Positions 25,218-34,906 of a DNA stretch of 36,156 nt are shown here, in pieces. The notes beneath the pieces were generated by a model, which ran no database searches, was not told the DNA's origin, and saw nothing but the letters and a program-made list of their open reading frames with translations. This DNA comes from Oxalobacteraceae bacterium (GTDB lineage: Bacteria > Pseudomonadota > Gammaproteobacteria > Burkholderiales > Burkholderiaceae_D). Within the stretch, counting starts at the first letter, position 1; each line of letters starts with the position of its first letter. The position numbers and the translations under genes are program-made. Where the stretch lies: NCBI GenBank assembly GCA_027485795.1, contig JAIXQK010000106.1:1-36156 (forward strand). The letters run 5' to 3'.

Positions 25218-26063
25218 ATGTCACAAGCTATTTTCAGCGTTGAATTCTTCCCGCCCAAAACCGCCGAGGGCGTCGACAAGCTCAAGCAGGCGCGCCAGCA
25301 ATTAGCGCAGATAAAGCCAGCGTATTTTTCCGTGACCTTTGGCGCTGCCGGTTCAACACAAGCCGGTACGCGCGACACCGTGCTCGAGATTCAGCAAGAG
25401 GGCTATCACGCTGCGCCGCATCTGTCGTGCATTGGTCGAACGCGGGATGATCTGCGCGCCATCATCAATGAGTACAAGGTGCACGGCATTCGCCACATCA
25501 TTGCGCTTCGTGGCGACCTGCCGAGTGGTTTTGGCGGCACTTTTGGCGAACTGCACTACGCCAGCGATTTAATCGCCTTCATTCGCGAAGAGACCGGTGA
25601 CTGGTTTCATATCGAGGCGGCCGCTTACCCAGAGATGCATCCGCAAGCGAAGTCGCCACAGGATGATTTGCAGAATTTTGTGCGCAAGGTAAAGGCAGGT
25701 GCCAACGCAGGCATCACCCAGTATTTCTATAACCCGGATGCCTACTTTCGGTTCGTCGATGACGTTACCCGCTTAGGCGCCGATGTGCCGGTATTCCCCG
25801 GCATCATGCCGATCACGAATTTCTCACAGTTGGCACGCTTCTCGGACATGTGTGGGGCCGAAGTGCCGCGTTGGATTCGTCTCAAGCTCGCTTCATTCGG
25901 CGATGACACGAAATCGATTCGCGCTTTCGGTCTGGATGTTGTGTCGCAGATGTGTGATCGACTGCTAGCGGGTGGTGCACCCGGCTTGCACTTCTATTCA
26001 CTCAATCAAGCCGCGCCTACATTGGCGATCTGGGAACGATTGAGTCCGGCAGTGCGCGCATAG
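25218..26063 (+). CDS. metF: 5,10-methylenetetrahydrofolate reductase
   Basis: MetF is an FAD enzyme that makes 5-methyltetrahydrofolate, the methyl donor for homocysteine remethylation. The 281-residue product has FSVEFFPPKT at the N-terminus, with the catalytic Glu in VEFFPP. SVTFGAAGST, IIALRGDLP and EAAAYPEMHP line the FAD and folate sites, and GITQYFYNPD and FPGIMPITN follow. It is coupled to the small membrane protein gene and belongs to the ahcY group. It converges with the 5-formyl-THF cyclo-ligase gene, another folate enzyme. Confidence 0.97.
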   Translation: MSQAIFSVEFFPPKTAEGVDKLKQARQQLAQIKPAYFSVTFGAAGSTQAGTRDTVLEIQQEGYHAAPHLSCIGRTRDDLRAIINEYKVHGIRHIIALRGDLPSGFGGTFGELHYASDLIAFIREETGDWFHIEAAAYPEMHPQAKSPQDDLQNFVRKVKAGANAGITQYFYNPDAYFRFVDDVTRLGADVPVFPGIMPITNFSQLARFSDMCGAEVPRWIRLKLASFGDDTKSIRAFGLDVVSQMCDRLLAGGAPGLHFYSLNQAAPTLAIWERLSPAVRA

Positions 26064-26117
26064 CGTGCATGGAATGCGACGACTATAAATCGCTGTGCAG
26101 TTGGTAATTAAAAGCGT

Positions 26118-26660
26118 CTAGTCCGTCAAAATGATATCCAGCGGTATGTCATGCGCTTCTGCGTCAAAGCTGACTTTAGCAAATGCATACGCAATACCGA
26201 CCGCGCGTGGCCGAGGGTCTTGGGCAAGCGTTCGATCGAAATAGCCGCCGCCAAATCCGAGACGTAAATTCTGATCGGTGTAGCCGATACAAGGTGCGAG
26301 CACAGCATCCGGTTGCAGATACTCACCGCGCGCAACGGGCGCCAGCGTGCCGCTCGCATCCTTGGCGAGCGCATCGCCCGGCTGCCAAGCCACGAACACC
26401 AGTGGCTGCTCTCGCGCCAGCACGACCGGCATGGCCACCGCGATGCCATGCGCTGGCAGTGCCGCATAGAGCCCGGACATGTCCGGCTCCCCGGCAATGG
26501 CCAAATAAGCGCCCAATGTGCGGATGTGATTAGCCTGCAGCCAGCTTAGTAAATTGGCGACGATGCGCGCATCAGCGTCCGCCTTGACATCGGGCGCAAG
26601 TGCGCGGCGTGCCGCGATGAGTTGACGTCGAAGTTCGGCTTTGGAAGTAGCTTGGTTCAT
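26118..26660 (-). CDS. 5-formyltetrahydrofolate cyclo-ligase
   Basis: This enzyme converts 5-formyl-THF to 5,10-methenyl-THF with ATP, returning a dead-end folate to use. I use the ATG at 26660 (MNQATSKAELRRQLIAARRAL), giving 180 residues; a TTG three codons earlier is less likely. The N-terminal K-x-x-L-R-R helix and the signature GFGGGYFDRTL (phosphate and folate binding) identify the family. E. coli calls it ygfA or fau. It converges with metF with 54 bases between stops, and is divergent from the lytic transglycosylase. No good ribosome binding site is seen. Confidence 0.93.
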   Translation of the reverse strand: MNQATSKAELRRQLIAARRALAPDVKADADARIVANLLSWLQANHIRTLGAYLAIAGEPDMSGLYAALPAHGIAVAMPVVLAREQPLVFVAWQPGDALAKDASGTLAPVARGEYLQPDAVLAPCIGYTDQNLRLGFGGGYFDRTLAQDPRPRAVGIAYAFAKVSFDAEAHDIPLDIILTD

Positions 26661-26744
26661 GAATGACAAATCGAAGGAGCGATCGGATTGGTTGAGTCAC
26701 TGCGTGCTATTCTAAGACTATCGTATAGCGGTAATCAGAAAGTC

Positions 26745-28715
26745 ATGAAGCATCACTCAAGATGGTGGATCGGCGCGGTTGTGTGTGCCCTCGTCGGTGT
26801 CAGTATGTCATCCTCAGTCGTATCGGCGGCCAACCGGCACGCAGTGGTCATTGGCAATAGCGCCGATGCAGATTTTGTCGCGCTTCGCGAAGCCGCATTG
26901 CGCGGTGAAACTGCTGAGTCGAATCGCCTCGCTAACCGGCTAGGTAGCTATCCGATTCAGTCGTATATCGAGTACTACAGGCTCTACCCGCGGCTGCAAT
27001 CAACGCCTGAGGGCGAAATACGCCAGTTCCTCGAACGTCATGATGGCACGGCCATTGCCGACCGCCTGCGCAATGATTGGTTGTTATTGCTCGGTCGCGC
27101 AAATGACTGGCGCGTATTTGACGAACAGTACCCGCGCTTTGTGTTGAATGATGACACTCAGGTGAAATGCTATGCGCTGCAGTCGCGCTTGGCAAAAGGT
27201 GAAAACATCACCAAAGCGGCACGTGATCTGTTGCAGCAACCGAAGTATTACGGTGATGCCTGTGTCGAGCTGATCGGCAAACTGGCGGAAGAGAAAAAAT
27301 TCAATGAATCGGATGTGTGGCGTCAGGTCAGGCTGGCCGTCGAGAGCGGTATCAGCGGTACTGCGCGTCGAATCGCCAATTACACCGACGTCAATGACAA
27401 GCAGCTTACGCAGGCAATCGACAAGCCCTTCGCCGTACTCGAGCGCGGCGCGGTCGGTGGTCGTGCCGCACGCGAGTTATTTCTGATTGCGTTGGGCCGT
27501 GCAGCGCGTGACAAGCTCGATAAGGCAGTACACCTACTTGAGAAAGCGCAGTCCAGGTTAAATGCGGAAGAAAACGCGATCGCATGGTCGCAGCTTGCGT
27601 TACAAGCATCGCTCGTACTGGATAAAGACGCACCGACCTACTGGCGTCGCAGCTTTGATGCGCCGATGTCAATCGAAGCTTATCAGTGGCGGGTACGCGC
27701 AGCGCTTCGGGTCGGCGACTGGCAATTGGTCGCGCGCTCGATTGATGCCATGTCACCCGAGCTGCAAAAAGATCCTGCCTGGCTGTATTGGCGTGGCCGT
27801 GCGCATGCAGCACTCGGGCGGAGTGAAGAAGCGAAACAGTATTTCCATCAACTCGCCGGTCAGCATCATTTCTACGGACTGCTGTCTACAGAAGAGTTAT
27901 CACAACCGATCGTGGCCCCGGCCAAGCCAACACCGCCCAGCGCCGCTGAGGTCGCCGAGGCGAGCAATAACGCAGGTTTAGTCAACGCATTGAAGTTTTA
28001 CGAGCTAGAGCTGCGCTTCGAAGGTAATCGCGAATGGAACTGGCAGCTACGCAAGATGAACGACCGACAATTGCTGGCCGCAGGTGAGTTTGCACGCCGC
28101 AATGATGTGCTGGATCGTATGGTAGCGAGTGCTGATCGCGCCAAAGTAGAGCTCGATCTAGCGCAGCGTTATCCGACACCGCATGAAGACATCATGCAAA
28201 CGGCGACAGCAGGTATTGGCCTCGATAAGGCTTGGGTGTATGGCTTGATACGACAAGAGTCGCGATTCGTGAAAAGCGCACGCTCGGTCGTCGGGGCCTC
28301 GGGGCTGATGCAGATCATGCCGCGCACCGCCACCTATGTCGCCAAGAAAATCGGTATGAGCGGCTTCTCCCTCTCGGCGCTGAATGACACCCGTACCAAT
28401 ATCACGCTCGGCACACAGTACCTAAACATGGTGCTGTCCACCTTGGGTGGTTCGCAGACATTGGCGACCGCTGCTTACAACGCTGGTCCAGGGCGGCCGC
28501 GGCAGTGGCGTGCTCTGCTGGAAAAACCCGTGGAAGGTGCTATTTTCGCTGAGAGCATTCCTTTCTCCGAGACGCGTGGCTACGTCAAAAACGTACTCGC
28601 CAATGCGACTTGGTATTCATTGCATTTTGATAGTCATGCGCCCTCACTAAAAACGCGTCTTGGTATGGTGTCACCACGCGATGCCAACCTGATCGAACTC
28701 GGCGATTTGCCCTGA
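26745..28715 (+). CDS. Soluble lytic murein transglycosylase (Slt70 type)
   Basis: This periplasmic enzyme cleaves peptidoglycan strands to form 1,6-anhydro-muropeptides. I use the ATG at 26745, giving 656 residues with a clear signal peptide (KHHSRWWIGAVVCALVG, cleavage near VSAA). A TTG at 26688 has a better ribosome binding site (AAGGAG, 8 bases) but would add 19 residues before the signal. Most of the protein is a helical superhelix (about 45-470) like the Slt70 doughnut. The C-terminal SLT domain has the catalytic Glu505 in IRQESRF, GLMQIMPRTA and AAYNAGPGR. Two bases or so separate it from the epimerase gene (8-base gap), suggesting an operon. Confidence 0.93.
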   Translation: MKHHSRWWIGAVVCALVGVSMSSSVVSAANRHAVVIGNSADADFVALREAALRGETAESNRLANRLGSYPIQSYIEYYRLYPRLQSTPEGEIRQFLERHDGTAIADRLRNDWLLLLGRANDWRVFDEQYPRFVLNDDTQVKCYALQSRLAKGENITKAARDLLQQPKYYGDACVELIGKLAEEKKFNESDVWRQVRLAVESGISGTARRIANYTDVNDKQLTQAIDKPFAVLERGAVGGRAARELFLIALGRAARDKLDKAVHLLEKAQSRLNAEENAIAWSQLALQASLVLDKDAPTYWRRSFDAPMSIEAYQWRVRAALRVGDWQLVARSIDAMSPELQKDPAWLYWRGRAHAALGRSEEAKQYFHQLAGQHHFYGLLSTEELSQPIVAPAKPTPPSAAEVAEASNNAGLVNALKFYELELRFEGNREWNWQLRKMNDRQLLAAGEFARRNDVLDRMVASADRAKVELDLAQRYPTPHEDIMQTATAGIGLDKAWVYGLIRQESRFVKSARSVVGASGLMQIMPRTATYVAKKIGMSGFSLSALNDTRTNITLGTQYLNMVLSTLGGSQTLATAAYNAGPGRPRQWRALLEKPVEGAIFAESIPFSETRGYVKNVLANATWYSLHFDSHAPSLKTRLGMVSPRDANLIELGDLP

Positions 28716-28723
28716 GGCCACCT

Positions 28724-29641
28724 ATGCGACACCCCTCCATACTTTTGCTCGGCGGTAGCGGTTTTATTGGCACCCACATTGCGGCACGCCTAGCGGCATC
28801 GGGTCGTCATGTGATTGTGCCAACGCGGCGCTACAACCGTGCGCGCCACTTGCAGGTCTTGCCGACCGTACAAGTGACGGTTGCCGATATTTTTGATCCT
28901 GCAGTTTTAGACAGACTACTGCCGCGCGTTGACTGCGTGATCAATTTGCTCGGCGTATTGCACTCACGCCCGGCGCGGCCATGGGGACCTGCATTCGAGC
29001 ATGCGCATGTCGCTTTGCCGCGCTTGCTGGCGCAGGTATGTGCACGGCATGGGGTCAAGCGGGTGTTGCACATGTCGGCGCTTGGCGCGGCCATCGACGG
29101 GCCATCGATGTACTCACGCTCGAAGGCTGCAGGCGAGCGAATTTTGCTCGATGCCAAAGACTTGCAAGTCACTTCGTTTCGTCCCTCGGTGGTGTTTGGT
29201 GCCGAAGACAGTTTTTTGAATTTATTTGCCAAGCTACAGTCGTTAGCGCCGCTGATGGCGGTGGGTGGTGCGGATGCAAAGTTTCAGCCGGTTTATGTGG
29301 GTGATGTCGCACAAGCCTTTGTGGATGCGCTCGATGATCCCAGCAGCATCGGTCGGGTGTATGAGCTGGTCGGCCCACGGCAATACAGTTTGCGTGAATT
29401 AGTTCGACTAGCAGGTGAGTACAGCGGACATGCTCGCCCTGTCATCGGCCTGCCCGATTGGATAGCCCGCCTGCAGGCCTTCATGCTTGAAATGTTACCG
29501 GGCCCCACGCTGATGAGTCGCGACAACCTCGACTCGATGAAGCAAGACAATATCGCCAGCGGACAGTACCCACTGCCGCCGCATTGGCAACCTACGCCAC
29601 TCGAGGCGATCGCGCCTGAGTATCTGCGCCCAAGTACATGA
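28724..29641 (+). CDS. NAD(P)-binding epimerase-like protein (complex I NDUFA9 subfamily)
   Basis: The 305-residue product is an atypical short-chain dehydrogenase. The nucleotide-binding motif GGSGFIG is at residues 10-16, and VDCVINLLGVL and HMSALGA follow. MYSRSKAAGE supplies the YxxxK pair, and FRPSVVFGAEDSFLN is typical of the NDUFA9-like group. In many betaproteobacteria this gene lies next to cca, as here: the stop overlaps the cca start (ATGA). The substrate is unknown. Related proteins bind quinone-related or complex I components, but no nuo genes are near. Confidence 0.85.
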   Translation: MRHPSILLLGGSGFIGTHIAARLAASGRHVIVPTRRYNRARHLQVLPTVQVTVADIFDPAVLDRLLPRVDCVINLLGVLHSRPARPWGPAFEHAHVALPRLLAQVCARHGVKRVLHMSALGAAIDGPSMYSRSKAAGERILLDAKDLQVTSFRPSVVFGAEDSFLNLFAKLQSLAPLMAVGGADAKFQPVYVGDVAQAFVDALDDPSSIGRVYELVGPRQYSLRELVRLAGEYSGHARPVIGLPDWIARLQAFMLEMLPGPTLMSRDNLDSMKQDNIASGQYPLPPHWQPTPLEAIAPEYLRPST

Positions 29642-30900
29642 CAGGTTTCAAGACGTACGTGGTCGGTGGCGCTGTACGCGACGCGCTGCTCGGTCTGCCA
29701 GTCAAGGATCGCGATTATGTGGTGGTGGGCGCTACGCCTGAACAGATGCAGGCTCTTGGCTTTGTCGCAGTGGGTAAGGACTTCCCGGTTTTTTTACATC
29801 CGCAGACGCATGAAGAATACGCGCTGGCACGTACCGAGCGTAAAACCGCGCCCGGTTATGCGGGCTTTGCATTTCATGCGACGTCTGATGTCACGCTTGA
29901 GCAAGATTTGCAACGGCGTGACCTCACCATCAACGCCATCGCGCAGGATGAAGACGGGACACCAATTGATCCGTATGGTGGTCGCGCAGATATCCAGGCG
30001 CGTGTATTTCGTCATGTGTCGCCCGCGTTTGTCGAAGACCCAGTACGCATATTGCGGGTCGCCCGCTTCGCAGCACGCTTTATCGATTTTTCCGTTGCAC
30101 CAGAAACCGTGGCGCTGATGCGTCAGATGGTCGACGCTGGCGAAGTCGATGCACTAGTCGCTGAACGCGTCTGGCAAGAAATCTCGCGTGGGCTGGCCGA
30201 GGCCAAGCCATCGCGTATGTTCTCGGTGCTGCAGGATTGCGGTGCGCTGGCGCGCATCCTGCCCGAATTACAGGGGCTCGTCGGTGTCCCCTTGCCAGTG
30301 CCGTTGACGAAGACATCCGAACCACACCACGGTAAAGATGCAGATTGCTTTATGCACGCCCTACGCGTGCTGGATGTCGCGGCTGCACATAACCTGCCAC
30401 TGGCCACGCGCTTTGCTGTATTGATGCCGCATCTGGGTCTCGCTTCGACCAACTTGGCAGCGTTACCGCAAGCGCTGGCCGCCGACGCGCGCGGTGTCGC
30501 CATCGTTGAGCAACTCGGCAAGCGACTCAGGTTGCCGCACGAGGTGCGTGACTTGGCCATCATCGTAGCGCGTGAACATGCGGCGGTCGCCCGCGCTAGC
30601 ACTATGCCGGCAGCAGATATGGTCAAGTTACTTGAGCGCTGTGATGCCTTTCGCAAGCCAGCACGGTTCATGGCGCTGCTGGATGTTTGCGAGTGCTTTG
30701 ATGCACAGGACCCTGCTGCCGATTTTCCGCAAAAGCCCTTGCTACAAAATGCCCTATCGACAGCGCAGTCAGTGAACGCCGGTGACATTGCCGCCGAGGT
30801 GACGCGCAATTCGCCCGAGCGCGCATCAGAGAAAATTCCTGATGCAATTCATGCTGCGCGCGTGCAGGCGGTATCGCAGGCATTGCAGTCGGGCCAGTGA
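29638..30900 (+). CDS. cca: CCA-adding tRNA nucleotidyltransferase with degenerate HD domain
   Basis: The enzyme adds or repairs the 3'-CCA of tRNAs without a template. The 420-residue product has the nucleotidyltransferase motif GGAVRD at 10-15 and the metal-binding carboxylates Asp24 and Asp26 in VKDRDYVV. RRDLTINAIA and the EDPVRILRVARFAARF motif follow. The length is like the E. coli multifunctional form, which carries a C-terminal HD phosphohydrolase. Here the HD dyad of the usual LxHDLGK block reads LMPHLGLAS, and the later RHxGHE-type motif is missing. CCA addition should therefore remain, but the 2',3'-phosphodiesterase/phosphatase activity is probably lost. It is translationally coupled to the epimerase gene. 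Confidence 0.93.
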   Translation: MTGFKTYVVGGAVRDALLGLPVKDRDYVVVGATPEQMQALGFVAVGKDFPVFLHPQTHEEYALARTERKTAPGYAGFAFHATSDVTLEQDLQRRDLTINAIAQDEDGTPIDPYGGRADIQARVFRHVSPAFVEDPVRILRVARFAARFIDFSVAPETVALMRQMVDAGEVDALVAERVWQEISRGLAEAKPSRMFSVLQDCGALARILPELQGLVGVPLPVPLTKTSEPHHGKDADCFMHALRVLDVAAAHNLPLATRFAVLMPHLGLASTNLAALPQALAADARGVAIVEQLGKRLRLPHEVRDLAIIVAREHAAVARASTMPAADMVKLLERCDAFRKPARFMALLDVCECFDAQDPAADFPQKPLLQNALSTAQSVNAGDIAAEVTRNSPERASEKIPDAIHAARVQAVSQALQSGQ

Positions 30901-31147
30901 TCAATACGCCCGAAGCCTAAAGCCCTATGACCAGTGGGGAAGCTCCAGATCTGCCAGCCAATCCACTTGATCTCGGTTCGTTCTGTGACCGTCATTGGAG
31001 GGATTTCAGCCCCGACTGCGTCGCCCCAGCGCAAGCTGTTATACAAAGGCCAAGGATCAAACGGCCGAGTCTGACGGGGCGTTTTACGAAACTGCGCCAC
31101 GCTGCCATACTTCTCACCATCCACCGAGATCCGCCAAGGAGAGACTG
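30901..31147. other. Intergenic region between cca and the oxidoreductase gene
   Basis: These 247 bp carry an AGGAGA ribosome binding site 7 bases before the next start. No promoter or terminator stands out. A minus-strand open frame (30849-31166) crosses it but overlaps both neighbours and is not supported. Confidence 0.4.
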
Positions 31148-34100
31148 ATGAATGCCCCACTCGCATCCCTGCACGCCTTGCAGCCGGAAGCGATTACCCT
31201 CGACGACAAGTACACCTTGGAGCGTGGACGGGTATTCCTGACCGGTACGCAGGCGCTGATACGGCTGCCAATGTTGCAGCGGCAACGCGACCTGAAGGCA
31301 GGTTTGAATACGGCGGGGTTCATCAGTGGTTATCGTGGCTCCCCACTCGGCAGCGTCGACCAGACCGCGGCCAAAGCGCAAAAATATCTCGAGGCGAACC
31401 ATGTGCGCTTCCAGCCAGGTGTGAACGAAGATCTGGCCGCCACCAGCATCTGGGGCACGCAGCAAGTCAATCTGTTTCCTGGTGCGAAATACGACGGTGT
31501 GTTTTCGATGTGGTACGGCAAGGGCCCGGGCGTTGATCGCAGTGGCGATGTGTTCAAGCATGCCAACGGCGCGGGTAGCGCCAAGCATGGCGGTGTGCTG
31601 GTACTGGCCGGCGATGACCATGCTGCCAAGTCGTCCACCAACGCCCACCAAAGCGAACACATTCTCAAAGCCTGCGGCATACCAGTGCTGTACCCGTCGA
31701 CGGTACAGGAGTATCTGGACTACGGCTTGCACGGCTGGGCTATGAGTCGTTACACCGGCTTGTGGGTGGCAATGAAATGCGTGACCGATGTCGTAGAGTC
31801 TGGCGCGACCGTGGACATAGATCCCGATCGTGTGCAGATCATGTTGCCGGACGATTTCGACATGCCTGCAGGCGGGCTGAATATTCGCTGGCCGGATGCG
31901 GTGCTGGATCAGGAATCTCGGTTGGTCAATTACAAGTGGTATGCCGCGCTGGCCTATGCGCGTGCCAATCAACTGAACCGCATCATCTGGGATAGCCCCA
32001 AACCACGTTTCGGCATTCTCAGCGCTGGTAAAGCGTATCTCGATACCCGTCAGGCTTTGGATGATCTGGGCATCGACGAAGAAGTCGCACGCGATATTGG
32101 TTTGCGTCTTTACAAGGTTGGCATGAGCTGGCCGCTTGAGGCTTCCGGTGTACGCGAGTTTGCGACCGGTCTGGAAGAAATTTTGGTGGTTGAAGAAAAA
32201 CGTCAGCTGCTTGAGTATCAATTAAAAGAAGAACTCTATAACTGGCGCGATGATGTGCGGCCGCGTGTGGTGGGCAAGTTTGATGATTCCGGCGAGTGGA
32301 GCAACTCGCGGCGTGCTGGACATGGTGAGTGGTTACTGCCCGCGACGTATGAACTAAACCCTACCTTAGTGGCGCGTGCAATTGCGGCGCGTATTTCAAC
32401 TTATTTCGCGGGTCATCCGGTTGAACAGCGTGTGCGCGAGCGCCTGGCATTCATAGAGGCGAAAGAAGACACACTCAAAGTCACCAAACCCGACCCGCAA
32501 AAAGATCGTATTCCCTACTTTTGCTCCGGCTGTCCGCACAATACCTCTACCCGTGTACCTGAGGGTAGTCGTGCGCTAGCGGGCATTGGTTGTCACTACA
32601 TGGCGCTGTGGATGGATCGCTCGACGGTCACAGCAACCCATATGGGTGCCGAGGGTGTCACCTGGATTGGTGAGTCACCGTTTACAGAAGAGTCGCATGT
32701 ATTCGCCAATATTGGCGATGGTACTTACTACCATTCAGGCTTGCTGGCGATACGTGCTGCGGTTGCGGCCAAGGTCAGCATGACCTACAAAATTTTATTC
32801 AATGATGCGGTCGCCATGACCGGCGGTCAGACACATGATGGTCCGCTCGACCCGGCGATGATCTCGCGTCAAATTGCTGCCGAAGGTGTAAACCCGATTG
32901 TCGTGGTGACCGATGAGCCCGATAAATATGCGGCTGATACCGAGTGGGGTGCCGGGGTCACGATACGCCACCGTACTGAGCTTGATGCGGTACAGCGTGA
33001 GCTGCGTGAAATCAAAGCAGTCTCCGCCATCATCTATGACCAGACCTGTGCTTCTGAAAAACGTCGGCGTCGCAAGCGCGGCGCCTATCCGGATCCGGCC
33101 AAGCGCACCGTCATCAATGAAAGCGTGTGTGAAGGTTGTGGTGATTGCAGCGCGCAGTCGAATTGCCTGTCAGTCGAGCCACTTGAAACAGAGCTTGGCC
33201 GTAAGCGTCAGATTAATCAATCTACCTGCAATAAAGACTTCTCCTGCGTGCAGGGTTTTTGCCCGAGCTTCGTCACTGTGGAAGGTGGCCAGTTAAGAAA
33301 GCCGAAAAAAGCAGCCGGTAAAGACAGTAACCAACCCAGTGCGTTCGAGCGCGCGCAAGCTTTGCCCTTGCCTACCTTGAGTTCACTCGAACAGCCGTTC
33401 GGCGTGCTAGTGACTGGTATCGGTGGCACCGGTGTCGTCACCGTCGGGCAGATACTTGCCATGGCCGCGCATGTGGCGGGTAAGGCGTGCACCGTGCTTG
33501 ATATGAGTGGTCTGGCACAAAAAGGTGGGCCAGTGATGTCGCATGTGCGCTTGGCTGATTCAGATGCGCATATTTTTTCTACGCGTGTCGGTACTGGTGC
33601 GGCTGACTTGCTGATTGGCTGTGATGTACTGGTCGCTGCCAGCAAAGACGCAATATCGCGTATGCGTCAGGGCCGCACACACGCTGTAGTAAATGCCACC
33701 TTGGCACCCACTGCAGCTTTTGTAAAAAACCCGGATTGGGTTTATCCGGATGCGGCGTCGGTTGAAGCAATTCGCACAGCCTGCGGTGAGAACAATGTCG
33801 ATGCGGTACAAGCAGGAAAGATTGCCACCGCGCTAATGGGGGACTCCATCGCAACCAATATGTTCATGCTTGGCTATGCCTGGCAGCGAGGTTGGGTACC
33901 GTTACCCGAGTCAGCGCTGATGCAAGCGATCAAGCTGAATGGTGTGTCGGTTGACTTTAACCAGCAATCATTTGCATGGGGTCGACTCGCTGCGCATGAT
34001 CTTGCAGCGCTCGAGCAATCTTTGAATGCGCAATCGCCGGCGCAAGTGATTGCCTTCAAGCGTAAACAATCGCTCGATGAGTTGATTACCCACCGCACAG

Positions 34101-34735
34101 AATTTCTTACGCAATACCAGAACGCCAGCTATGCACAGCGTTATCACAGTTTTGTTGAGCGTGTTCGCGCAGATGAGCGACGTGTGGTCGGCGAAAGCAG
34201 TAGTTTGCAGCTGACTGAAGCGGTAGCGCGTTATTTATTCAAGCTGATGGCGTACAAAGATGAGTACGAAGTCGCACGACTGCATAGCGATCCTGCATTC
34301 AAAGCGCGCATCGCGACAATGTTTGAAGGTGACTACGAGATCAAGTACCACCTTGCGCCACCATTGCTCTCCAAACGCGATGAAAAAGGCCACCTGATCA
34401 AGCAGCCTTACGGTAGTTGGGTCGGTAAGGTGTTCCCAATCCTCGCCAAACTGCGCTTCCTGCGCGGTAGTTTGTTTGACCCGTTTGGTCATACCGAAGA
34501 ACGCAAGACCGAGCGTGCGCTGATTGAGCAGTATTGCGCCACCATCACGTCGCTATGCGTTTCACTGGATGCTAGAACCGTGTCCTTGGTTACAGAGATC
34601 GCGCGCATACCAGAAGAGATCCGCGGCTATGGGCATGTGAAGGAGCGTCACCTGCGCAATGCAAAAGAAAAAGAGGCGAAGCTGTTAGCGCAACTGCAGG
34701 CGTCACCAGAACAGACAGATCGACATGCGGCTTGA
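31148..34735 (+). CDS. Fused indolepyruvate:ferredoxin oxidoreductase family protein (IorA-IorB type)
   Basis: This is a single-chain 2-oxoacid:acceptor oxidoreductase that decarboxylates 2-oxo acids (typically indolepyruvate or other aryl/branched types) to acyl-CoA. I use the ATG at 31148, which has AGGAGA 7 bases upstream, giving 1195 residues. The N-terminal pyrimidine domain has SGYRGSPLG. The thiamine-pyrophosphate domain follows, with GIGCHYM and GDGTYYHSG then NDAVAMTGG. An iron-sulfur segment has Cys661, Cys664, Cys667 and Cys673, with more Cys in CNKDFSCVQGFC. The gamma domain has GIGGTGVVTVGQ, and the C-terminal region belongs to the DUF6537-like tail. Fusion of alpha and beta chains is usual in betaproteobacteria. 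Substrate and electron acceptor are inferred from the family. Confidence 0.93.
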   Translation: MNAPLASLHALQPEAITLDDKYTLERGRVFLTGTQALIRLPMLQRQRDLKAGLNTAGFISGYRGSPLGSVDQTAAKAQKYLEANHVRFQPGVNEDLAATSIWGTQQVNLFPGAKYDGVFSMWYGKGPGVDRSGDVFKHANGAGSAKHGGVLVLAGDDHAAKSSTNAHQSEHILKACGIPVLYPSTVQEYLDYGLHGWAMSRYTGLWVAMKCVTDVVESGATVDIDPDRVQIMLPDDFDMPAGGLNIRWPDAVLDQESRLVNYKWYAALAYARANQLNRIIWDSPKPRFGILSAGKAYLDTRQALDDLGIDEEVARDIGLRLYKVGMSWPLEASGVREFATGLEEILVVEEKRQLLEYQLKEELYNWRDDVRPRVVGKFDDSGEWSNSRRAGHGEWLLPATYELNPTLVARAIAARISTYFAGHPVEQRVRERLAFIEAKEDTLKVTKPDPQKDRIPYFCSGCPHNTSTRVPEGSRALAGIGCHYMALWMDRSTVTATHMGAEGVTWIGESPFTEESHVFANIGDGTYYHSGLLAIRAAVAAKVSMTYKILFNDAVAMTGGQTHDGPLDPAMISRQIAAEGVNPIVVVTDEPDKYAADTEWGAGVTIRHRTELDAVQRELREIKAVSAIIYDQTCASEKRRRRKRGAYPDPAKRTVINESVCEGCGDCSAQSNCLSVEPLETELGRKRQINQSTCNKDFSCVQGFCPSFVTVEGGQLRKPKKAAGKDSNQPSAFERAQALPLPTLSSLEQPFGVLVTGIGGTGVVTVGQILAMAAHVAGKACTVLDMSGLAQKGGPVMSHVRLADSDAHIFSTRVGTGAADLLIGCDVLVAASKDAISRMRQGRTHAVVNATLAPTAAFVKNPDWVYPDAASVEAIRTACGENNVDAVQAGKIATALMGDSIATNMFMLGYAWQRGWVPLPESALMQAIKLNGVSVDFNQQSFAWGRLAAHDLAALEQSLNAQSPAQVIAFKRKQSLDELITHRTEFLTQYQNASYAQRYHSFVERVRADERRVVGESSSLQLTEAVARYLFKLMAYKDEYEVARLHSDPAFKARIATMFEGDYEIKYHLAPPLLSKRDEKGHLIKQPYGSWVGKVFPILAKLRFLRGSLFDPFGHTEERKTERALIEQYCATITSLCVSLDARTVSLVTEIARIPEEIRGYGHVKERHLRNAKEKEAKLLAQLQASPEQTDRHAA

Positions 34736-34906
34736 TCTACTAAGCCGTAATCTTAATTACTTCATTTAGAGCGCCTACTGTTCGGCAAGTCCTAATCAAA
34801 AATACAACCAACTTGGGAATATTGTCTATCGAGCTGATAACACGTGACCGCCTCTGGTCTCTACTTCTGCGCCCGATTAAACAGTAGCCTCAACCAGTAA
34901 AGTTAT

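Noticed and set aside
30849-31166. Minus-strand 105-codon frame between cca and the oxidoreductase gene, with rather natural composition in its middle
   Set aside because: It overlaps the 3' end of cca and the start of the next gene in antisense, has no convincing ribosome binding site and no family I recognise.
30992-32221. 409-codon minus-strand frame opposite the oxidoreductase gene
   Set aside because: Antisense shadow; the plus strand encodes a clear TPP enzyme.
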